Positions 33,001-45,100 of a stretch of 64,000 nt of DNA are shown here, in pieces (position 1 is the first letter of the stretch; every line of letters starts with the position of its first letter). Location: assembly GCA_038503035.1 (NCBI GenBank), contig JAVSML010023999.1:1-64000 (forward strand), given 5' to 3'. The stretch is from Crocodylus rhombifer. Lineage: Eukaryota; Chordata; Crocodylia; Crocodylidae. Under the pieces are notes generated by a model, which had not been told where the DNA came from, searched no databases, and was given only the letters and a program-made list of their open reading frames with translations. The translations under genes and the position numbers were made by a program.

Positions 33001-36000
33001 ACAAGGACACAATGCTGGCTCATATTCAGTGCTGTAACCCCAGGTCCTTTTCTGCAGAACTGCCCGGCTAGTCAGCCCCCATCCTGTACTGGTGCATGGG
33101 ATTATTTCATCCTAAGTGCAGGACTTTGCACTTGTCCTTGTTGAATTTCATGAGATTCCTTTTGGCCCAATCGTCTAATTTGTCTAGGTCACTCTGAATC
33201 CTGGCCCTACCCTCCAGCATATCTACTACAGCCCCCAGCTTGGTGTCATCTGCAGACTTGCTGAGGGTGAACTCTAAGTAGCGTGTTTCCTGTTTGTAAG
33301 GTCTGGATCCTTTGGTATTATGGACCAAATTATGGTGGCAGTGACTACACTGACTTCGGTTAAATTGTAATTTTTCAAAGTTTTATCCGTATATTGGCTG
33401 CATCTAGATTTCTAAAGAAACAGATTGTAAGAGTATTTCTCTTAAAAGATAGTTTGTTGAAGAACGAAATGCACCCGCACAGGAAGCCCGCACAGTACGT
33501 ACTGTACATTAGTTTTGTTCTGAGTTGAGTCTCATCTAAGATTCTGCAAACTGGGAAAGTAGAGGCTGATGCTTAAATGAGATTACAACTTCTTTTTTTT
33601 TATGGATACTTCTTCAGTCATACTCTAGGGTTTATGAAATGGTCTCACCCTAGTTTGTGATGGCAAAATTTTTGAAAAAAAATGCTTTTATTATGTGAGT
33701 AAATATTGTGTCGATTCTAGAAAGGCACACCTTGTTATATTGGATGCTAACAAAACTCATAAACTGTAGAGTCAGAAGGAGTTGGACTGATCATCTACGA
33801 AACTGAAAGCTCTAACCAGGAGGTGAGATTATTTACTGCATTTACTTTGCAGGAGTATCGCAGCAATCCAGTGTATGTTGTGTGTGTTCCAGTATATGCT
33901 TTAGCTCAGGGCTGTCCGGTTTCTAAGTGGCCTGGGGTCATGTGCTTGTTGGGCCACACTAGCAGGGGTCATGCCATGGGGGAGCACTCAGGATGCCCCC
34001 TGCTGCATTGGATACCACCCCCTGCTACTGTGCCGTGTAGCCTGGCACCGCCACTGCTGTACATTTGTGCAGGGTGCTGCTTTGCTGTATCCTGTGCCAG
34101 GTGCCCCCCTGCTGCTGCCCCCCTTTCCCCTCACTGAACTTGCTTCCTGCAGCCCCTCCAACTGTCCTCTGTGCTCCCCATGTCTCTCCCCTGCACTATG
34201 CCTGCCCCCCTGCTGCTCCCCTCCCCCCCTAGGGGGCTGCACTGCACACTCTCTCTTGTTGCATTATGGTGCCCTGTCTCACTGCTCCCCATTGCACATG
34301 TGCCCCCCTGGTGCTCACTGGATCTCCCTGCTGGATCTTGCTCCTGGATGCCTGCCTGTGATGCTGCTACTCCCTTTGCTGCACCACATACCCAGGAGTC
34401 CTGACTCACCCTTGGCTTCTTGGTTGTGTGCTCCCCCACTGCACTGCACCGCTCAGACACTCGGAGCAACTTAGGCCCTCTTCCAGCGCTGAAGGCTGCG
34501 CCATGCTACATCTCCCTGCCTGGGACAGGGGCAGGAGTGATGTCCATGGAGCCCCCAGCTGCTGCCGATGTTGGAGCAGTGGTGGCTTGATTTAAGTTCT
34601 CATAACTGCATGCAGTCCATGGCCACCAGTTTGAGACACCTGCTATAGCTATTTATTGAGATTTAAAAATCATATTTTGTTGCCCACTGGTTAGTTTATT
34701 TTTCTTTTTGAGAATGGAGTCACTGATTGCAATGCATATGAAAGGCATGCGATGTAAAATTCTTTAACAACTGTTCTTATCTTTAGCATTGACATGTTAA
34801 AGAGCCCTGATGGAGAAGAAGATGCAGAGGTTATTCCTGAAGACACCATGCTAGAAACTCTTCGGTATGTTGTTGTTCTTTCCTAGTAATAACCTTGGGA
34901 AGAAAATTTAACTGATGAAGGACCATAGTGTAAATGTGCGTGTGTCTTTCAGACAGTGGTGTAGTTGCTAGAACAATTTCTAGAAAAAACATTAAATGTA
35001 TGAAAGCTGTCTTCAAGGAACATCAGTTGTGCTGACCCACTCTTATAGGGCACTGAAGAATATAAGCAGCAAGAAATGTAGAATTGTTCCATCTGCATTT
35101 AGCAATTTGATTAAAACTGAGTATAAAGCATTAGGTTCCTGATTCAGTTGCTGAGCTCTGGATCCAGCTTTTTTGGACTGACATATAAATTTGAGGCATA
35201 AAATGGACTTTGGATAAGTTGGGAAGCAATTTCTCCAGAGAGCTGTGAGGGTATCTTAGGCAATCCGGCCCCTGATATTACATTGTGAAGTCCACACTAG
35301 TGGTCCTCTGCTTATAGATAGAAGGTTGCACTAGTGTTATCAGTGCCCTTGGACAGTTTGAGTCCTACCTTTTAAAATGATAATGTTTGGCAGTGACAAG
35401 TCCAATGTACCGGAGGCCCTTTTATATATTAGTTAAATTGCCCTGTGCTTGGCCAGCATAGGTCGTTATTGTACTTGGTATACTATGTTCTGTTCACTTG
35501 GCATTGAATAAACAAAGTGCAGTAATATGTGGCTTGCTCTTGCAATGAGTGCTTTTTTTACCATTGATTTTCATGGAAAATATTTGAAAGTCTGCAGTGG
35601 GGTTGGCAAGCTGGTCACAATTGATTAGTCAAGTGTCCCGGGACCTGAAGGGGCCGGGAAGCTTACTGGGAGAGCAGGACTCCGTGGTGGAGGACGAGCC
35701 CATGTGGCTCGTTAGCTGCGTCTGTGTACTGCTGCGGCCGGCAGCTGATGGTGATGTCAGCCGCCAGCTGGGAGATTTAAAAATGGCGGCAGATGGAGAG
35801 GGGAACAAACGGCTGGCAGAGCCGTCCCTGACGACAGCCCAGTGGGACAAGAGCTGCCGAGCTGAAGTGCTGGAGAGTCCGGTAGCCGGGAAAAGAGGCG
35901 GAATGGCGGGATCACCGGCAGATAAAGCCTGCAGCGCCAGATTGGGTGAGCAGTGGAGGATCAAGACCACCCAGGAAGATCCCGAGCTGCAGGGAGTAAG

Positions 36001-36132
36001 TGCCGTGGCGGTGGATGCGGGAAGCACCGAAGAGGGGCATGAGGTTGAAGTCTTGCCTGGCTGGAGAGAAAGATCGGGGCGGGATCGCTGCCTAGAATAG
36101 AAGGCAGCGATCGGAGGATACAGGGACAGCGC

Positions 36133-36165
<33 letters not shown>

Positions 36166-39100
36166 CATCCAGGAGACATTTACTCCCGGGGCCAGACCAT
36201 AGGGGCGCTGGTGGTAGGTCAGGGAGGTAGGCCTTATAGAAGGACCACTTTGAGGAAGTACGCTGCTGATGGTGTAGGGTGATGGATCGGTGGTGGGAAT
36301 TATACAGTGTTACAGGGCTGGGACATCTGTATCAGTGGGGAAGGAGTCTGACGGCCCATCACGGAGCAGGTGGAGACCACAGGTGGTGTGAGGCTGGGGT
36401 GTAGGGGTGGCAGGAGCCCCGTATGTAACCAACAAGGCCAACCCGGGACACCGAGGGACCTGTGAACTAGCCCGGCCCCACTGGGATAACAGCAAAGTCG
36501 TGGCAGGCGAGAAGCGGGGTTGGCGAAGCAGGTATACAACCAAACCTAGTAACACCAGTGCTCGGTGAAGAGAGTGGTCACCAAAGCAGGGTGCCAGATT
36601 ACTAGGAGGGATCTACGAAGTCCTGTCGGGGACATCGAGTAATGTCAATTGAACTATTTGACCATGGTTAAATATTGTCAGATATTCCATGAAGCCAAGA
36701 ACAATCATTTCTGCACGTAATTCTGCCTACCTTCTTGATACACTTTTTCAGGGATGTGACCTCTCTGCTGAATTTGATTCAGCTTTCAGCCCTGTGGTGA
36801 TTGTGGCAAATTTTAAAGGATATAAAAACAAACGCTTCGGCAGAGGTAGCAAATTATAAAGCAAGAAGTGCCCATTCAGTTATAAAACAATGTGCAGTAC
36901 AGTCCCAGTAGTTGAATCTAAACAACTTGTTGCTTCATCATGGTGGAAAGAGTTGTTCTTTTTGCAGTCCAGCTAGAGTGACAGAAATTCTTTTAATACT
37001 GCCATTCACTATTGCATGTGTGGAATGGAAGTTTTGGGAATCATCCATTCAAAAAACAGAATTAGACTGAAGACTTCCACTGCTGGGAATCTGGTGACCA
37101 TGGATAACAATTTTAAGATTAGAAAAGAGAATTAAATGTAAGAATTCAGATGAATATTCAGAATAAGAGGAAGAAAGCAATACCAACGATGATGAAATTA
37201 TAGATAAAGCCGTTAGCTGATGGAGATAATTCAAAGCAAAATGCTTGAAGAGTTGGCCTGCTAACTATTTAGTGTAACTGCATGTAAAAACTGATTTTGT
37301 CTTTTATAGTGGCTGTGTGTTGCACTTAAAAATGGGTTTTTAAACCTAGTGCTTTAAGAATTGACACACTTGGTTGATTTAATAGCAGAAAGGTTTGCTT
37401 TAATAACTACCAACAAGCTACAAAACTAAATGACAGAAAAAGACTCTTTCCCAGTATAAAATGAGCCGTTACAGAAAGTCCCAGTACATATTTAGCTGCA
37501 CCATATTTGCATATTTTTCTCACCAATGCTGGCAGGGAAGCTGGCCCAGTCTTGTAGCCTTTACTTGTAGGCTGGGTGGTATGGCTTCTTGATCTTTCCA
37601 GGACTGCACACTTTGCTGGCAGTTCTGTCTGCCTTTATACTGCTGAGTTGTATAGTTTCAAAGCATTTTTCCTTGATGGTTGGCTGATTAAAATCCAAAC
37701 AAAACAGGGAGGAAAAGGGTGACCATCATATTACAATTGTTAAATTGCCTGGTTCCTGTTTTTGGATTTGTCTAGGTGTGAAGATTTGTGGTTTTTTGCA
37801 GCTATTGAATAACTTGGCAATTAAATGTGGTGGGCCTTGAGTGGTCAAACAGGATACTTAGAGGCATTGGTTACTGGACCTGTCTTTGGGTATTTGTTTA
37901 TTAATGGGGCAGATTTGCAATACCTTGTACCAGTGATGGTTTGTTGACAAAACTCCAGACGTACATTGAATGATTGAGGTATTTATAACACCTTAGGGAT
38001 TGGATGCCTGTTTTGAGACATTTGAGGATGTCACGTACAGGACCTCTTTCCTGCATCTTTTGCAGGTTTTGTTTGAAATGTGTATTTAGTCTTTGGTCTT
38101 CTTTAGTTGCTAGTTCAATTGAAATGTATATGTAGTTTCCTTGCCTTCTTTATTTATACTGGCTTAGCCTTTTTCTTTGGCTTTTTTTGCTTGGAGATGC
38201 ACATGGGCATTTATACATATGCATTTTCATGCTGGGGCATGCCAGAGCAGACCAGTTAATTGAGTCTGCTCTGCATGCTAGCTGACGTGCACTGTGCTGT
38301 ATTGCTTGCACTTGTATAAGTGGCAAAATGCACATCATCATGCATGCAGAAAATGGCAGCGGTGTGCTTTTGAACTAAAACACATCCAACGTGCTTTAGT
38401 TCAAAAGCACGCTGCCGCCATTATCAGCACCAGGCATCTTTAAAAGTACCCAGTACTGTGGTGCAAGCATGTGTACAAATACCCCATGTGATGAGCGTGT
38501 CAGGTGTCTGCCAACAATTTTTGTTTTGGAAGAACCATCACTCATTATTTTATGGCATGGGTCAGGTACTGGGTACCACTAGGTCCTTTCTCTCTCATGC
38601 CTAATGGGTTGCAGGCCATTAGTGGAGTTTGATTTTCTTTGTGGCAGACTTGTTATTACAACCCAGTCTTCCCCCAGCTACTGTTTTGCATTTTTGTGTA
38701 AGAGGCACTGTTCCAAGCTTTCACAGCTTTCATAGCCAGCACTGTGTGCGTTTTATTTCAGTTTCATTTCTTCTTTTTTTTAATTTTGTAGCTGTTTGGG
38801 CTGGCCCTGGGGTTGCAGGATAAACCCAAGAAAAAGAAAAAACCTGTTTCAGTGTTGAATATCATTTGTATTTATACTTGCCTAACATTGTGGTTCTGAC
38901 AAATCATTACAGGTTTTTAGAGTTTAATGGCATTTTTTCACAATGACCGTTAACTTTTTGTTGTAATTGGCATAAGTATCTAACCTATCGAAGATTAAAG
39001 TGTTTCTCTTCACTGTTCTAATAAGTTAATGATTAAAATATTTGACCATTACTTGGCTGATCAGTGGACTGCGTACACAACCCTAGACTCTGCAGGAAAA

Positions 39101-42100
39101 TAGACATGCCTATGTCTTGAAAAATGTGGTAGAGATGTAGAAATATGGTATGATTGAGAAGCAATATGTTTTTCCTTGTAGGTTCCTTGATTTTTGGGTT
39201 TTTTTTTACATCTACCTCTTTCCTTTTTCTTTTTGACTCAAGTGAGACTGAAAATAAATAGCTTGGATTTCTGATTTGGTCTGATGTATACACAGCAAGC
39301 TGTTAAAACAATCATGAAGGAAAGTAGTCTGGTAAGAGAGTTCACCATCATCAGTCAGTGTAACTTAAAGCCACATAAGGTTTCTGTACCTAGATGTTCT
39401 TGGATAGTACTCAACCAATAGCAACACTGAGGTACCTGGGAATAAAGAAGCTTATGATGTTCTTCTAGAATCCTTTTTAACTTTTCCTTTTTTTAGAGAT
39501 GAAACTGTCCAGTGTAATTGCCCGACTTGAATATAGCATCTAACTGGGTGACTTGTATTAAGGAAAGTTGAATAGTTTGAATATCGTGGTTTATTCTAGT
39601 TGATCAGATTGATTGCAGAAATGGTGGGGTTAAGCTGCTCAGCAAATTTCTTACAATCAGTGTAATGATACATACCTAAACTCATGGAATACGAGGGAAG
39701 GTAAAGAAAACTCTTAAATCCTTAGGTCTGTGATTTTATTGAATTTAACTAGTAAGTCATGCTTAAAACAATATTAGAGTAGCAATTCCCAAATAGGTAG
39801 AAAATAATGGTTCCACTTTCAGTTACACAGATGTCTCAAAACTCATACTTTTGGCTATTCTGCATTTGTGCAATTTGAGGGATAAGCTGTCTTCTTTCTG
39901 CATACACTGGTCACTTATTGGCCTTGTGAAGGAGGTGTTCAGGTGCAAACAAAATAGCAGGTTCATATTGGCTCCAAGCTGGCCATTGCTTGTAGATACA
40001 GTGGACAAGGAAAAAGAGCATATGTAAGTTCTTTAGTTGAGAGGCATAGGAAAAGGTCTTGGGGGGAGAACTTTTTCTTTAATTTCCTTTCTATTAGGCC
40101 AGATACTAGATGGTACTAAACATGTGCATCTGCCAGTGACATTTAGGAAAGTTATGATTGATTATCTCAATGCCAGTCAGTTTAACACTTTGCTTTTATG
40201 TTATCCTTTCCCCTCTAGAATTAGAAAGAAGGCACTGGATAAGCGAGAGGAAAGCATAATTATAGATCGTCCTTGCAGAACAGAAACATTTATTTATGAA
40301 ATGGTAAGATTCCTTTTCTTTTATAGATACATAGCCCTTGGGAGCCCCAGGAGCCCGGGAGGCACTGTGCTGCACTTGCTGCAAGGAACAGACTGAGATT
40401 GCCCCGAAATAGCTGCTTAGTTCTTTTGGTGCTACGCTGGATTCTGCAGCTGCAGTGGGGAATCTCTGCTAGCCACTAGTGGCATCTACTTTAGGTTATG
40501 GAAGAAATGATGGGTCCCCCTCTCTGTGGGGAGAGTCAGCTTGGAATTTCACTTGCCTAGAAATGTATTCCTTCAGCTGGCAATCGTAAGGAGACCAACA
40601 GCAAAAGGATTTATTGCATAGGGTGAAAGAGATATGCAAACAAAACTGACCATAGGTTTGGAGATAAAAAGAAAACAAGTACAGAGTCTTACCCTCATGG
40701 CCACTGCTAGATTCCATAAGAGTCATTGCCAGAGTTCTGGAGATTGGCTTTCATGCCCATCCTGGTAGAGCCAGTGAACCTCAAAGCCTGAGATTCAAAG
40801 ATGAATATTATAGCCTATCTAGGCTCTAAAAGTCTGGAAGCCAGCCTTCCCCCGCCCCGCCATTAATGCTATTCTAATGTTCGTGTGTCACCAGGACCTT
40901 TCAGGAAGTTCTGTTGTGTTTGAGATACCTAGAGTTCTGCTGGCTTGGTGGGCCATCACTTCCAGATCCCTTCGCTATTGTAGAGTTGATTACCCCACAT
41001 CATAAGCGGACAGGACACAGGGGTGCCCATCCTACCAGTGGCCCCTTCTGTCTGCAGTTGTAAATAGTCATTGTCTTGACCCTAGACCACAAGGGCAATG
41101 GATAATTAGCAGTTCTGTCCAGTCCCTGAGTAGTTCCCTGACTAGATTATATCCCAGATCCTAAAGATATACATGGACCATAACATGGGCTTTATGATGA
41201 AACTACACATGCCATATCAATACAGTAAAGCACAAGGAAACAATTATTACATGCCACAAACTCCAAAACATAAGAGGGTTTGTGACACCCTTTTTCTAGA
41301 CTTGCAAGACAATGAAAGGGTTTCTATTTCTATGTTGTGAAGCCAGGTATACCATTCCAAGTAAACCAAGAGTTTGTAAACAGTGATTCCATTGACACTT
41401 CCTTAGGTGAAGTGGTAGTTTGTTTTGAAAGCGTTTCTAGGACAATAACTCTTTCCTCTCATTGTGTTGGAGTAGTATCTAATATACTCCAATCTTGTCT
41501 GAATCTCCTTCACACCACCACAATACAGCAGTGCCTATATGGTCCCAATATGTTGGGTGCTGTTCATAGATTTCATAGACATTAGGGCTGGAAGGGACCT
41601 CGGGAGATCGAGTCCAGCCCCCTGCCCAAAGGGCAGGAAGTCAGCTAGGGTCATAGGATCCCAGCAAGATAAGCATCCAATTTACTCTTGAAGGTGTTCA
41701 GTGTCGGTGCTTGAACCACCTCCGCTGGCAGACTGTTCCAGACCTTGGGGGCTCGGACAGTAAAGAAATTCTTCCTTATGTCCAGCCTGAAACGGTCTTG
41801 CAGGAGTTTGTGACCGTTCGACCTCGTCATCCCTCGGGGCGCTCTGGTGAACAGACGTTCCCCCAGATCCTGGTGGTCACCCCTGATAAACTTATAGGTG
41901 GCCATCAGATCACCCCTGAGCCTGCGCTTTTCCAGGCTAAAGAGTCCCGTGGCTCTCAGCCTGTCATCGTAAGATCTGTTTTCCTGACCTCTGATCATGC
42001 GCGTGGCTCTCTTCTGGACTCTCTCAAGCTTCTCCACATCCTTTTTGAATTGTGGAGCCCAAAACTGGACGCAGTACTCCAGCTGCGGCCTCACCAAGGC

Positions 42101-45100
42101 CGAGTACAAGGGGAGAATGACGTCCCGGGATTTGCTCGAGAAGCATCTACGGATGCACGCCAGCATTTTGGTCGCTTTACTAGCCGCAGCATCGCATTGG
42201 AGGCTCATGTTCATCTTGTGGTCAATGATGACCCCCAAGTCTCTTTCTTCTGTAGTGCTATCCAACATAGCACTGCCGAGCCTATAAGGATGCTGCAGGT
42301 TTTTCCTCCCAAGGTGGAGAACCTTGCATTTTTCGGTGTTAAACACCATGAGGTTCTCATCTGCCCATTTGCTGAGCTTGTCCAGGTCAGCCTGGATCAC
42401 CCGCCTATCTTCTGGCGTGGATGCTTTGCCCCAAAGTTTGGTGTCATCGGCGAACTTGGCCAGTCCACTCCTGACTTCAGTGTCCACATCGTTAATGAAG
42501 ATGTTGAACAGGATGGGTCCCAGGACAGAGCCTTGAGGGACCCCACTGGTCACAGGGCACCACGATGAGTGACTGCCATCAATCATAACCCTCTGGGTCC
42601 GACCACGGAGCCAGTTTCCCAGCCAGCGGATCGTGGTGGAGCCAAGGCCACAACTGGGCAGTTTGGCCAAAAGGTGATCATGGGATATCAGATCAAAAGC
42701 TTTTTGGAAGTCAAGATATATGACATCAATCTCTTCTCCCTTGTCCAGGTGATAGGTCACCTGGTCATAGAAGGAAATGAGATTGGTCAAACAAGACCTA
42801 CCCACAACAAACCCGTGCTGGCTATCCCTTAGGATGTTAGCCTGGGCCAGTCCCTCAAGGATGGCCTCCTTAGTAAACTTTTCTAAGATCTTCCCCAGGA
42901 TAGAAGTCAGGCTAATGGGCCTGTAGTTAGCCGGATCCACTCTCCTCCCTTTCTTGAAGATCGGCACCACATTGGCCTTCTTCCAGTCTTCGGGCACTAC
43001 ACCAGAGTGCCAGGAGTTTTCAAAGGCCCGTGCCAGGGGCTGGGCTATGACGCTCGCCAGCTCCTTGAGTACCCTGGGGTGCAGGTTGTCAGGGCCGGCT
43101 GACTTGAAGGTATCCAGCTTCTTAAGGTGTTCCTTCACGAGGTCAGCATTGATGGGGGGTAGGGGATCCCCCTCACCCAGATTTCCCTGTCCCATAGCAG
43201 GCATGGGCATCCCGTGTGACTGATGAAAGACTGACGCAAAGTACCTATTTAATAGGTTGGCTTTTTCCTGGGCGTCAGTTGCCAGTTGCCCCATCTGGTT
43301 TAGCAGGGGTCCAACGTTGCCCTTGCTTTTCCTCCGGCTCCCCACATATCTGAAAAAGGACTTTTTGTTGTCCTTGATGCCTGAAGCTAGTTGGAGTTCA
43401 GTTGCAGCCTTGGCTTTCCTGGTTTGCTCCCTGCAGGACCGGACCAGCGCGGAGTAATCCTCCTTGGAGGTGAATCCCATCCTCCATCCTTTGTCTTGCA
43501 TGTCTGGGGTCATAAACCTGAGGAGAATGAAGGATCTGAGACACTGTACAACCCACAAGAGCTGAAAGATCTTGCGATCTGGCCTACATCCATCCATTCT
43601 TTTTCCTCAGATAAGACACCTTTTAGCAGATGCTATTAATGGGCCATTTTTAAATTTATTCCAGGCCTGTTGTAATGGAACTTAAAGTAAAACTTAAAAC
43701 ACATTAGAAAGCTTTTGTTCTATTGTCACTAGGAAAAGAGAGTAGTGTTAGAGTGCATTTAGCTTGAACTCCAAAGAATTGCCCTTCTCCTTCCACTGAG
43801 ATCCAACAGCAATAAGCATCTTTACTACTAAGGCTAAAAGAGCAGCTTGTGGTGGCCAGAGTGCCAAAACAGTGTTTTTGCAGCAATTTGTCTTGGTTTG
43901 TATGTGTTTGTGTGGGCAGAGTTGGGGTAGACTGATTGCAACAAAAGGGAGACGTTACTTCCTCAGTTTCTGACAGCTGGGGCTTCATCTGAAGAGAGGA
44001 GCATGACAGATGCTTTCACTTCATCTCCAGAATGTAGCAGTCAGTGTCACAAAAGGCCTGGCTTTGCTGGATTTTTGGTTTGGAGATTTTGACAATTGTA
44101 AAGGGGAAAGAGGCTTCAGGTCCCATACATTATTAACAAGAGGCAGGCAGTATTGTGAAAGAATGTGTTTTCACACACTTTCTCCTTGTCTGGTATCTAC
44201 ACAAGCAGCAATAAAATATACTCTGACACAGTTATATCACTTGATATCTTCTAGGAGTCTCAACCTGTTGGAAAGAGGCCTAACAATCCAGAAGATCTAG
44301 TTGAAGAGGGAGACCTGCTTTTAACTTTGAACATCTACTGTCCTGTCATATTTGAAAAGGTTGGTGTTAAATTCTCCAGGTTAGCTTTTGATACCTTTAT
44401 CCAGATTGAAGAGTGCCTTGCTCCCCAGTAGCTCTGCTGAAATCACTCAAGCAGTGTGATGCTATAAAAAGTGAGCTACTGAACACTACAATTGTGTTAG
44501 CATCTACAGTCATCCAGCTGGAGCCCTGTTATGTTGGGCACCGTGTAAGAATAGTGGATGACAAGTGGCCAGGGTAGCTTTTGATGATTCTAAGTTGCAG
44601 TTGAAGAGACAAACAATTACAGCAGTTTGGTAGGAACTCTGCTTTACAGAAGAATGAGAATGTATAGTATCTGAAGTTAAAGTACTATGTTTGTACATAG
44701 CTGTTAGGTCAGCCCCAAGCTACTTGCTACTACAGGAAATTTAGCATTTGTGCTTCCAAATGACTCTCGTGCTCCAAACAGTAGCTGTAGAGGGCAAGCT
44801 TTTGTCAGCTTTGTTTGGAGGGGCATTGGGCCTTCTGCTGTTCGTATTCGCCTCATACTGGAGCAGCATTTGTACTAAAGATGTTCTGGTACTTGGTTTA
44901 ACTGAAGTCATCTCCGTTTTTGCTTTCTAGCATAAAGAAAACAAACCGTATCAGACGGTCCTTGTATTAGGAAGTCAAAAACTCACTGAACTAAGAGACT
45001 CCATTTCCTGTGTCAGCAACCTCCAGATTGGTGGTGAGTTCAGCAGCCAGCCTGACCAGGCACCAGACCACATCAGCAAGGTACAGTCATTTGATTTAAA

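Noticed and set aside
35597..36100. 167-codon frame in intron 2
   Set aside because: Starts outside and runs into the probable solo LTR; no known domain. Open because of CpG-rich composition.
41711..42568. 285-codon plus-strand frame
   Set aside because: It is the exact antisense of the intact CR1 reverse transcriptase and resembles no protein; a shadow.
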